Assembly (NCBI GenBank): GCA_015063335.1 | Contig: SVUH01000001.1 | Location: 36,407 to 100,406, forward strand | Length of the DNA stretch: 64,000 nucleotides | Reading direction: 5' to 3' | DNA from: Oscillospiraceae bacterium | GTDB taxonomy: Bacteria; Bacillota_A; Clostridia; Oscillospirales; CAG-272 | Shown here: in pieces, positions 43,878 through 51,915 of the stretch | How the letters are laid out: each line of letters begins with the position of its first letter | Position numbering within the stretch: position 1 is the stretch's first letter | Program-made: the position numbers and the translations under genes | The notes under the pieces: model-generated | What the model was told of the DNA's origin: nothing | The model's input: the letters and a program-made list of their open reading frames with translations, nothing else | Database searches by the model: none

Positions 43878-44939
43878 ATGAGAGAAGCACTCAAGGATTT
43901 TATATTCGAGCTATGCGCCGTGCCGTCCGTTTCGGGCTTTGAAGCACGGGCTACGGGGGCGCTTTGCGACCTTCTCGGCGCATCTCTTGAGCACGTGTTT
44001 ACCGACGGAGTGGGTAACCACGTGTTCGTCAAGAGATGCGGCAAAGAGAATGCACCGCGCATACTTATTGACGCGCACATGGACGAGATAGGCATGATGG
44101 TTACGGACGTATGCGACGGCGGATTTTTGCGCGTCGCGCCTCTTGGGGGAATTGACCCGTCCATTATGCAGGCGGCAGACGTCATAATATACGGCAAGGA
44201 AGCCTTGCGCGGAGTTATCGTATCAACGCCGCCACACCTGCGCGAGGGCGACACGCTTGTCGCTGCTGACGAGATGCTCATTGACACGGGACTTTCAAAA
44301 AAGAGGGCAGAGGAGCTTATACCGCTCGGTACGCCTATTGCCTTTTACTCTCCCTACGGAGAGCTTTTGAACGGAAAAATAGTCGGTAAGTGCTTTGACG
44401 ACAAGGCATGCGCGGCTTGTGCTCTCTGGGCTGTTATAAACACGCCTGCCGAGAGTCTTGCGGCGGACGTTTACGTTATGCTATCGGCAGTTGAGGAGAC
44501 CAACCGGGTAGGCGGAGTTGCGGCGGGAGCGTTTACCGTAAAACCCGATTACGCTATGGTCATTGACGTAAACCTTGCAAGAGTGCCCGACACCAAGGCT
44601 TTTGAAACGGTTGAGATGGACAAGGGAGTATCACTTTCTGTGAGTGCCGCGACGGACGTAAGGCTTACGCGCAAGGTCGAGGCGCTTTGTGTTGAGAGAG
44701 ATATACCGCACACCATGATTGCAGCGCCCTCAAGCACGGGAACTAACGCTATATCCTTAAATCTTACGGAGTACGGCATACCAACGGTAGACGTAGGCTT
44801 GCCGCTTGCGTCCATGCACACGTACAACGAGGTTATTTCCATGAATGACTGCGACGCGCTTGTGCGTCTTGTCGAGGAGTTTATCACCTCGCGCTCTTTG
44901 GCGGAGAGCATGACGGCGGGAAAGGTGGACTTTTTATGA
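43878..44939 (+). CDS. M42 family metallopeptidase, first of three
   Basis: A 353-residue dizinc aminopeptidase of the FrvX/PepA-glutamyl type. Metal and catalytic motifs: DAHMDEIGMM, the bridging CFDDKACA, the EE pair in SAVEETNRVGG, VIDVN, and the late histidine in SMHTYNE. The second and fifth motifs differ from the third copy (QEEVGCRG, RYIHTP), so it is the most divergent of the three. AGGTG is five bases before the ATG at 43878; the frame from 43854 lacks one. It overlaps the next gene by four bases. Such enzymes trim peptides in the cytoplasm. Confidence 0.9.
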   Translation: MREALKDFIFELCAVPSVSGFEARATGALCDLLGASLEHVFTDGVGNHVFVKRCGKENAPRILIDAHMDEIGMMVTDVCDGGFLRVAPLGGIDPSIMQAADVIIYGKEALRGVIVSTPPHLREGDTLVAADEMLIDTGLSKKRAEELIPLGTPIAFYSPYGELLNGKIVGKCFDDKACAACALWAVINTPAESLAADVYVMLSAVEETNRVGGVAAGAFTVKPDYAMVIDVNLARVPDTKAFETVEMDKGVSLSVSAATDVRLTRKVEALCVERDIPHTMIAAPSSTGTNAISLNLTEYGIPTVDVGLPLASMHTYNEVISMNDCDALVRLVEEFITSRSLAESMTAGKVDFL

Positions 44940-46027
44940 GCACACAGGATTCTATTAAGCTTATAAGCGACTTGTGCGAGGCGTTCGGACCCTCGGGCTG
45001 TGAGGACGAGGTTGCCGCTCTTATAAAAAAAGAAATTTCTGACATTTGCCCGAATGCGGCATACGACAGAATGGGAAATCTGATTGCTGTTATGCGCTTT
45101 GGTGACCTGACTGCGCCTGCTCGCCGCAGAATAATGATAAGCGCGCACATGGACGAGGTCGGCTTTATGGTAACCGAGATACACAAGGACGGGTACATCG
45201 GCTTTGACACTGTCGGCGGTATTTCGGATAGCGTTATCGCGGGCAGACGTGTGAAGATCAAAAAGGCTGACGGCACGCTTCTCTCGGGTGTTATTGCTTC
45301 AAAGGCGATACACCACAAGGACAAAGAGGAGAGAAAAAAGGCGGTGGCTGTAAATAAGCTCTTTATTGACATTGGCGCTCTTGACAGAGAGGACGCAGAA
45401 AAGCACGTAAGGATCGGAGATTTCGTGACCTTTGACTCCGAATTTTACAGTTTCGGCGAGGGAATGATAAAGGGTAAGGCGATCGACGACAGAATAGGCT
45501 GTGCGGCAATGATCGAGGTTATGAGAAATCTTTCCGCAACCCCTATTTTGGAGAACACTGACGTGTGCTTCTGCTTTACGGTCAGAGAGGAGATCGGACA
45601 TTCGGGCGCTCGGATTGCGGCATATGAGTTAAGACCCCAGTATGCTATCGTGCTTGAAACCACGGCAATTGCCGATATAGCTGACGTAAAGCCTGCGAAG
45701 CGAGTCGCGGACGTGGGTAAAGGAGTGGTAATATCCGTAATGGACCGTTCCACTATATACGACAAGGAGTTTGTAAAGCGAACACTTGACGTTGCATGTC
45801 AAAATGATATAAAAGCACAGGTGAAAAGATATGTTTCAGGCGGCAACGATGCAGGGCATATCCATAAAACGGCAGAGGGAGCAAAGGTGGTTACCATGTC
45901 CGTGCCGACGAGATATCTGCACTCTCCCGCTTGCGTGGCAGGCATTGACGATTATTTTGCACAGAGAGATTTGTGCGAGGCTATGATCAGAACTCTTTGT
46001 AAGGATTGTAAAGGAGATAACGTATGA
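44936..46027 (+). CDS. M42 family metallopeptidase, second of three
   Basis: A 363-residue paralogue. SAHMDEVGFMV, AIDDRIGCA, the catalytic pair in VREEIGHSGA, the metal ligand in VLETTAIAD and the last histidine in RYLHSP are present. In the first and third copies the fourth ligand is an aspartate (DVN, DVT); here it is glutamate, a substitution also known in this family. The start ATG overlaps the stop of the first copy (ATGA), and its own stop overlaps the third copy, so the three are translationally linked. Confidence 0.92.
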   Translation: MSTQDSIKLISDLCEAFGPSGCEDEVAALIKKEISDICPNAAYDRMGNLIAVMRFGDLTAPARRRIMISAHMDEVGFMVTEIHKDGYIGFDTVGGISDSVIAGRRVKIKKADGTLLSGVIASKAIHHKDKEERKKAVAVNKLFIDIGALDREDAEKHVRIGDFVTFDSEFYSFGEGMIKGKAIDDRIGCAAMIEVMRNLSATPILENTDVCFCFTVREEIGHSGARIAAYELRPQYAIVLETTAIADIADVKPAKRVADVGKGVVISVMDRSTIYDKEFVKRTLDVACQNDIKAQVKRYVSGGNDAGHIHKTAEGAKVVTMSVPTRYLHSPACVAGIDDYFAQRDLCEAMIRTLCKDCKGDNV

Positions 46028-47025
46028 GCTTATATAATACCTTAAAGGAGCTTTGTCTTTGCCCCTCGGTTTCGGGCAGAGAGGGCGCGATTCGCGAAAG
46101 GCTTATCGAATTGATAGCGCCGCTTTGCGACGAATACAGAGTTGATGCGCTTGGAAATCTCATCGCGCACAAAAAGGGAAGCGGCGAGAAAGTCATGCTT
46201 GCCGCGCACATGGACGAGATAGGATTTATAGTTAACTTTATTGAGGATAACGGAATGATCCGCATAGCGCCCGTCGGCGGTGTTTCGCTCACGGCGGCGG
46301 CTTATTCGACCGTCGTTTCCGAAAAGGGGGTTAAGGGAACGGTTGTGCCCGACGACAAGGTAAAGCCTGCTGATTTCAAGGCGGATGCGTTTTATATCGA
46401 TATTGGTGCGACGAGCAAAAAGAGAGCCGAGGCGCTCGTAGAGATAGGAGATTTCTTCGTTGTAACCCCCAATATTCAAAGGCTTTCGGGCGGTCGCATT
46501 TGCGGCAGACCCATGGACGACAGGGTGGGCTGCGCGGTGCTTGTCGAGATTGCTCGCGATCTTGCCGATAAGCAGGTGGACAAGGATATTTATTACGTTT
46601 TCTCCGTTCAGGAGGAGGTCGGCTGTCGCGGTGCTATGACGGCGGCATATGCTATCGCTCCCGACGTTGCGCTTTGCTTTGACGTGACAGCTACGGGTGA
46701 CGTGCCGGGTGCTACGCCCATGGCTTGCAAGCTGGGCGGCGGTGCGGCTGTCAAGATCAAGGACGCGTCCGTGATCTGCTCTGAGAAGATAACGAGCGAG
46801 CTTTGCCGCCTTGCCGAGGAGAACGGGGTAAAATACCAAAGAGAGATACTCACCTACGGCGGTACGGACACCTCGGCTATGCAGCTTGCGGGAAGCGGAG
46901 CTGCGGTTGGCGCATTGTCCATACCGACAAGATATATTCATACGCCGACGGAAACGTTCGATCTGTCCGACGCAGAGGCTTGCGTCAAGCTTGCCGAGCT
47001 TTTCCTTACGCAAAGAACGAAATAA
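46024..47025 (+). CDS. M42 family metallopeptidase, third of three
   Basis: A 333-residue paralogue with the most canonical motifs: AAHMDEIGFIV, PMDDRVGCA, SVQEEVGCRGA, FDVTATGD and RYIHTP. Three adjacent copies with different active-site neighbours suggest different peptide preferences, perhaps forming separate or mixed dodecamers as M42 enzymes do. AAAGGAG precedes the overlapping ATG. A 27-base gap leads to the next gene. Confidence 0.92.
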   Translation: MSLYNTLKELCLCPSVSGREGAIRERLIELIAPLCDEYRVDALGNLIAHKKGSGEKVMLAAHMDEIGFIVNFIEDNGMIRIAPVGGVSLTAAAYSTVVSEKGVKGTVVPDDKVKPADFKADAFYIDIGATSKKRAEALVEIGDFFVVTPNIQRLSGGRICGRPMDDRVGCAVLVEIARDLADKQVDKDIYYVFSVQEEVGCRGAMTAAYAIAPDVALCFDVTATGDVPGATPMACKLGGGAAVKIKDASVICSEKITSELCRLAEENGVKYQREILTYGGTDTSAMQLAGSGAAVGALSIPTRYIHTPTETFDLSDAEACVKLAELFLTQRTK

Positions 47026-47052
47026 ATTAAAACACATACAAAAGAGGTAGAA

Positions 47053-48330
47053 ATGCAGATTTCACAAAAGGTGCTTTCGCTCACCGCCGAGGCGGAGTCG
47101 AGGCTTTCGGATATTTTTGCCGAGATCGACAGAATATCCTTTGAAAATACAAAAAAAATAATGGACTCGTTCCGCGAGCACCGCGTAAGCGAGGCGGTAT
47201 TCAATCCGACGAGCGGATACGGATACAACGACCGCGGACGCGAGCTGCTTGACGAGATCTGGGCAGACGTTATGGGCGCTGAGGCGGCGTTCGTGCGCCA
47301 CAGCATAGTGAACGGCACGCAGGCGCTCACCATCGGTCTTTTTGGACTTTTGCGCCCTGGTGACATACTTTTTTCAATAGCGGGCAAGCCCTACGACACG
47401 CTTGACGAGGTTATCGGTAACACGGGAACGGCAGGCAACGGCTCGCTCCGTGACTTCGGAGTGGAGTACAGACAGTCGGAGCTCTTTCCCGACGGCTCGT
47501 TTGATCTTGAAAAAATAAGGCAGGTGCTGACGGACGAGGGCGAGCGCGTAAAGGTCGTATTTATTCAGCGCTCCAAGGGATATCTTAACCGTAAGACGTT
47601 GAGTGTTGCGGAGATAGGCGAGGTAATCAAATTTGTCAGAAGTATAAAGAATGACGTGTACGTCGTGGTTGACAACTGCTACGGAGAGTTTACCGAAACC
47701 CGTGAGCCGTGCGCGGTGGGAGCTGACATGATAATTGGCTCGCTTATTAAAAATCCCGGCGGCGGAATGGCGGAAAGCGGCGGATATATCGCCGGAACGG
47801 CGCGCGCAGTGGAGCTTGCGTCGTATAGACTTACCTCTGTTGGCTGTGGTCTTGAGGTCGGCGCTACACTTGGTCAGAATAAGAGTCTTTACAAGGGTCT
47901 TTTCTATGCGCCCCACACCACGGCGCAGGCGATAAAGACCGCGCATCTTGCGGCGTATATCTTCGGTGAAAACGGACTTGGATTTGACGTTGAGCCGAGG
48001 TGGGACGAGCCGAGATACGACATTATTCAGTCGATAATCACCCATTCGCCCGATGCGCTTTGCGCGATTTGCAGAGGTATTCAGGCGGGCTCACCCATTG
48101 ACTCTTACGTAACTCCCGAGCCTTGGGAAATGCCCGGCTACGGCGACAAGGTAATAATGGCGGCGGGCGCGTTTACACAGGGCTCGTCGATCGAGCTTTC
48201 CGCGGACGGACCGCTTCGCGAGCCGTATACGGCGTATTTACAGGGCGGACTTACCTACGAGAGCGGAAAGATCGGTATAATGAGCGCGGCAGAGGAGACG
48301 GTCAAGAGCGTCTTTGGCGCTGATCTCTAA
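47053..48330 (+). CDS. methionine gamma-lyase-like PLP protein (YnbB / aluminium resistance family)
   Basis: A 425-residue fold-type I PLP enzyme. Motifs expected in the family are VRHSIVNGTQALT near residue 80 for cofactor phosphate, VVVDNCYGEF with the PLP-pyridine aspartate, and the Schiff-base lysine in IGSLIKNPGGGMA. The family lies among Cys/Met metabolism enzymes; old annotations as aluminium resistance proteins are weakly based. The start has AAGAGGTAG before it. It closes the comM-M42 operon, with a terminator behind. Real substrate unknown. Confidence 0.87.
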   Translation: MQISQKVLSLTAEAESRLSDIFAEIDRISFENTKKIMDSFREHRVSEAVFNPTSGYGYNDRGRELLDEIWADVMGAEAAFVRHSIVNGTQALTIGLFGLLRPGDILFSIAGKPYDTLDEVIGNTGTAGNGSLRDFGVEYRQSELFPDGSFDLEKIRQVLTDEGERVKVVFIQRSKGYLNRKTLSVAEIGEVIKFVRSIKNDVYVVVDNCYGEFTETREPCAVGADMIIGSLIKNPGGGMAESGGYIAGTARAVELASYRLTSVGCGLEVGATLGQNKSLYKGLFYAPHTTAQAIKTAHLAAYIFGENGLGFDVEPRWDEPRYDIIQSIITHSPDALCAICRGIQAGSPIDSYVTPEPWEMPGYGDKVIMAAGAFTQGSSIELSADGPLREPYTAYLQGGLTYESGKIGIMSAAEETVKSVFGADL

Positions 48331-48360
48331 AAAAAGATACATAAATTTTAAGGAAAATAA

Positions 48361-48405
48361 AGGGCTGCTCAGGTTGCGACGTTTTGCAAGGAAGCAGTCC
48401 TTTTT
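48361..48405 (+). terminator. terminator of the comM-M42 operon
   Basis: GGGCTGCT (48362-48369) pairs with AGCAGTCC (48393-48400, one G-U) over a 23-base loop, followed by TTTTT. Confidence 0.65.
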
Positions 48406-48416
48406 GGTGCTTTTAT

Positions 48417-49808
48417 ATGCTTTTTTCCTCGCTTGAATTTATATATCTTTTTTTGCCGCTTACGCTCCTTTTCTATTTTTTATCCCCGTGGCGAGCTAAA
48501 AATTACGTTTTGCTTGTCGCAAGCCTTGCCTTTTACGGTGTCGCCCAGCCGTCCTTTTTGCCGCTTATGCTTGCTGTAAGCCTTGTAAATTACCTCTTTG
48601 GGCTTTTTATAGCACGCGCAAAGGACGTAAAAAGGGCGGATCTATACATGTGGCTCGCTGTTTTTCTTGATGTTGGCGTGCTATTTGTCTTTAAATATTT
48701 CGGGCTATTTATCCGACTTTTTGAGCTGCCTTTTGAAGCACCGCCGCTCCCCACGGGCATATCCTTTTACACCTTTCAGGCACTTTCTTACGTTATCGAC
48801 GTTCGGCGCAGAACGATAGAGGCGCAGAAAAACCCTCTTTTGTTTACGACCTACGTCACGCTCTTTCCACAGCTTGTCGCAGGACCTATCGTGCGGTATT
48901 CCGAGATAGACAGCGAGATCGAGGCAAGGCGGCACACCGTAGAGGGAGCTGCGAGCGGAGTGAGGCTTTTTTGCATAGGTCTTTCAAAAAAGCTCTTGCT
49001 CGCAAACCCTGCGGGTGAGTGCTGGGAGCGAATGGCGCGGTATTCGGGGGGAGAGGGAACTGTGCTTGGCGCGTGGCTCGGTGTGATTTTCTTTGCGTTT
49101 CAAATTTATTTCGACTTTTCGGGATATTCGGACATGGCGCGTGGGCTTGGCAGGATATTCGGCTTTGAGTTTCCCGAAAACTTCAACTATCCCTACGTAT
49201 CGAGGAGCATAACCGATTTCTGGCGGCGGTGGCACATTACGCTTTCGTCGTGGTTTCGCGAGTACGTTTATATCCCTCTCGGCGGAAACAGACGCGGAAA
49301 GGGAAGAATGTATATAAACCTTTTGATTACGTGGCTATTGACGGGGCTCTGGCACGGCGGCAGCTTTAATTTTCTTTTGTGGGGATTATATTTTTTTGTG
49401 CTGCTTGCCGCCGAAAAGCTGTTTCTTTTGCGATTGCTTGAACGAGTACCGAGCTTTTTGAGGCATTTTTACGCGCTCGTTTTTATTCTTATCGGGTGGC
49501 TGATCTTTGCTTCTGACGGCACGCTTACCGCCTCGGGGGCTCTTTCGTATTTTGGGCAGATGTTTGGCTTCGGAGCGTCGCTTTGGAGTAATGATACGCT
49601 CTTTGAACTTCGGAGAAATATAGTTTTTCTCATTATTATGGCGCTTGCGGCAACTCCGCTTGCGAAAGTGGCGGCTCACCGCCTTTCCAAGAGCAGTCCA
49701 TGCGTGGCGAGACTTGTCTTTAATGCTCTGGCGCTTATCTCAATAGTGATTTCAACCGCTTATCTTACGGACAGCGCCTATAACCCGTTTCTTTATTTCA
49801 GGTTTTAG
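48417..49808 (+). CDS. MBOAT family O-acyltransferase (AlgI-like)
   Basis: A 463-residue polytopic membrane acyltransferase. It has the typical start MLFSSLEFIYLFLPL, SFYTFQALSYVIDVRR, FPQLVAGPIVRY, FWRRWHITLSSWFREYVYIPLGGNR and the catalytic histidine in LTGLWHGGSFNF. Such proteins pass acyl groups across the membrane to a partner that acetylates a surface polymer. The usual SGNH/AlgJ-like or DltD partner is not next to it, so the acceptor is unknown. The ATG at 48417 is preferred to 48384 because it gives the family's N-terminus, although the ribosome site is weak. The gap to the next gene is AT-rich. Confidence 0.92.
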   Translation: MLFSSLEFIYLFLPLTLLFYFLSPWRAKNYVLLVASLAFYGVAQPSFLPLMLAVSLVNYLFGLFIARAKDVKRADLYMWLAVFLDVGVLFVFKYFGLFIRLFELPFEAPPLPTGISFYTFQALSYVIDVRRRTIEAQKNPLLFTTYVTLFPQLVAGPIVRYSEIDSEIEARRHTVEGAASGVRLFCIGLSKKLLLANPAGECWERMARYSGGEGTVLGAWLGVIFFAFQIYFDFSGYSDMARGLGRIFGFEFPENFNYPYVSRSITDFWRRWHITLSSWFREYVYIPLGGNRRGKGRMYINLLITWLLTGLWHGGSFNFLLWGLYFFVLLAAEKLFLLRLLERVPSFLRHFYALVFILIGWLIFASDGTLTASGALSYFGQMFGFGASLWSNDTLFELRRNIVFLIIMALAATPLAKVAAHRLSKSSPCVARLVFNALALISIVISTAYLTDSAYNPFLYFRF

Positions 49809-49993
49809 AATTAAACTTTAAAAATAGAAAAGCAAAAACACTAAAAAAACACAAAAAAATCAATAAAAAATTAGGCAAACGGGGCGAGCGTTCATAAAAT
49901 GTTTATATATATATGATATAATGTACTATAATTAGGCATTTTGAAGGAATCTATAAAAGAACTTATAAAGGTTAGAAAGGAAATTCCTCTGTT

Positions 49994-51070
49994 ATGATAA
50001 AGATCGAACATCTGGTAAAAAATTACGGCTCCAACTGCGCCGTTGACGACATCAGCTTTGAGGTCGGAAAGGGCGAGATAGTCGGATTGCTCGGACCTAA
50101 CGGCGCGGGAAAAAGCACGACGATGAATATTTTGACGGGATACCTGTCATCAACGTCGGGAAACGTCACCGTTGCGGGAATAAGCGTTCTGGACAACCCT
50201 CTTGAGGCGAAGAAGCATATCGGATATCTTCCCGAACAGCCTCCGCTTTATCTCGATATGACCGTCGAGGAGTACCTCATATTTAACTACAACCTTAAGG
50301 GCTGTAAGCTCAACAGAAACAAGCACCTTGAGGAGATCTGTGAGATCGTTAAGATAAAGGACGTTTACAAGCGCGTTATCAAAAACCTCTCCAAGGGCTA
50401 CCGCCAGAGAGTGGGAATCGCGCAGGCGCTTATCGGAAGCCCCGAGGTCATAATTTTCGACGAGCCGACGGTTGGACTTGATCCAAAGCAGATAATCGAG
50501 GTAAGAAACCTTTTGCGTATGCTCGGCAGAGATCACACCGTTATTCTTTCAACGCACATTCTCCAAGAGGTTCAGGCTGTTTGCGATAGAATAGTTATTA
50601 TCAACAAGGGAAAGATAGTCGCTAACGAGAGAACAGAGGATATTACGCGCGCTGTTGAAAACAACAGACGCTTTAACGTCAAGATAGCAGGACCTCAAAA
50701 GGAGGTTCTCGCAATGCTTCGCTCAAAGCCCGGTATCGTTTACGCGGACGTGCTTAATCAGCGTGACGGCGACGCATATTCCTACGTTATCGAGAGCGAG
50801 GTCGGAATTGATATACGCAAGAGCCTTTTCTACACGCTTGCGGAGAAAAAGTGGCCTCTTATCGGACTTGAGGCTATGGGTATGAACCTTGAGGACATCT
50901 TTATTGCCATCGTCGATCAGAGCGCACCCAAGGCAAGATACGAACGCAAGGGCGCAAAGGCAAAGAATGCAAAGGCCGCTGCGAACGATGAGTTTGCAAA
51001 GAAGATAGTGGATAACGCGAATAAGAGCCGTGGCGGACAGTATTCCGCTCTCTTTGACGACGAGGAATAA
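49994..51070 (+). CDS. ABC transporter ATP-binding protein (GldA-like)
   Basis: A 358-residue ATPase. Walker A GPNGAGKST, Q-loop LPEQPP, signature LSKGYRQRVG, Walker B VIIFDEPTVGLD and the switch histidine in STHIL are all present; the C-terminal 100 residues form an extra domain with an alanine- and lysine-rich tail. It heads a four-gene set (ATPase, permease, GldG-type protein, DUF4340 protein). Two TATAAT-like -10 boxes lie at 49917 and 49927 without clear -35 boxes. GAAAGGA precedes the ATG. Confidence 0.93.
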   Translation: MIKIEHLVKNYGSNCAVDDISFEVGKGEIVGLLGPNGAGKSTTMNILTGYLSSTSGNVTVAGISVLDNPLEAKKHIGYLPEQPPLYLDMTVEEYLIFNYNLKGCKLNRNKHLEEICEIVKIKDVYKRVIKNLSKGYRQRVGIAQALIGSPEVIIFDEPTVGLDPKQIIEVRNLLRMLGRDHTVILSTHILQEVQAVCDRIVIINKGKIVANERTEDITRAVENNRRFNVKIAGPQKEVLAMLRSKPGIVYADVLNQRDGDAYSYVIESEVGIDIRKSLFYTLAEKKWPLIGLEAMGMNLEDIFIAIVDQSAPKARYERKGAKAKNAKAAANDEFAKKIVDNANKSRGGQYSALFDDEE

Positions 51071-51104
51071 GCCTCAATAATCAAGCCTTAAAAAAAGAAA
51101 GGAG

Positions 51105-51125
51105 CACGTCCCTCACGCGGACGTG
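51105..51125 (+). promoter_or_regulatory. hairpin between ribosome site and start codon of the permease gene
   Basis: CACGTCC and GGACGTG pair perfectly around CTCACGC. AAAGGAG ends directly before the stem (51098-51104), and the ATG at 51136 lies ten bases after it. With the hairpin folded, ribosome site and start come to normal distance. Confidence 0.6.
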
Positions 51126-51135
51126 GAAAAAATAA

Positions 51136-51882
51136 ATGTTTGCAATTTTCAAAAAAGAGCTTCGCTCCTATTTTATAAATGCCGTCGGATACGTTTACGT
51201 AGGCGTTTTTCTGGCAGCGGCGGCTGTTTTGTGCGGCGTTATGACGCTTGGCGCTCAGACCTACTCCACCGCTAACTATTTCACTGCACTTATATTTGCG
51301 TTTATAGTACTTATCCCACTGCTTACCATGAAGCTTTTTGCAGAGGAAAAAAAGCTTAAGACAGAGCAGCTCCTCCTTACCGCGCCCGTTTCGGTATGGT
51401 CGATGGTGCTTGGAAAGTTTTTTGCGGCGTTTGCGCTGTTTGTCAGCACGGTGCTCGCATCCTCTATAAACTTCTTCCCTCTGTACGTTTACGGCAGAGC
51501 GGAAAGAGGAGATGCCTCCTACACGGATATTCACATAGGACCTGTGACCGCTGAGATATTTGCCTGCGTTGTCGGCATAATTTTTCTTGGTGCGGCGTTC
51601 ATTGCAATTGGTCTTTTCGTTTCCTCACTTACCGAAAACCAGCTTGCTGCGGCTGTAATAACCGTTGCTATAATATTCGTAATGATAATACTCGATTTTG
51701 TTAATGCGTACATTGACGTCTATGCTATCCGCTTTGTTATTAGCTGGGTATGCGTGCTCAGCCGTTTCTCTAACTTTACGGCAGGAGTGCTGGATTATAC
51801 GTCGATGCTCTATTATCTGTCGATATCGGGAGTATTCATTCTTCTTACAACGCGCGTTTACGACAAGCGCCGTTGGGGTTGA
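51136..51882 (+). CDS. ABC transporter permease (GldF-like, ABC-2 type)
   Basis: A 248-residue protein with six hydrophobic segments and the ABC-2 permease pattern, starting FAIFKKELRSYFINAVGYVYV and containing LLTMKLFAEEKKLKTEQLLLTAPVS, the cytoplasmic coupling loop. It would form the channel for the upstream ATPase. Its ribosome site is separated from the ATG by a perfect hairpin. Cargo unknown; the family is named from Flavobacterium gliding but is widespread in non-gliding bacteria. Confidence 0.9.
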   Translation: MFAIFKKELRSYFINAVGYVYVGVFLAAAAVLCGVMTLGAQTYSTANYFTALIFAFIVLIPLLTMKLFAEEKKLKTEQLLLTAPVSVWSMVLGKFFAAFALFVSTVLASSINFFPLYVYGRAERGDASYTDIHIGPVTAEIFACVVGIIFLGAAFIAIGLFVSSLTENQLAAAVITVAIIFVMIILDFVNAYIDVYAIRFVISWVCVLSRFSNFTAGVLDYTSMLYYLSISGVFILLTTRVYDKRRWG

Positions 51883-51915
51883 TCCTCCCAAATATAGAGA
51901 AAGGCAGGTAAAAGC

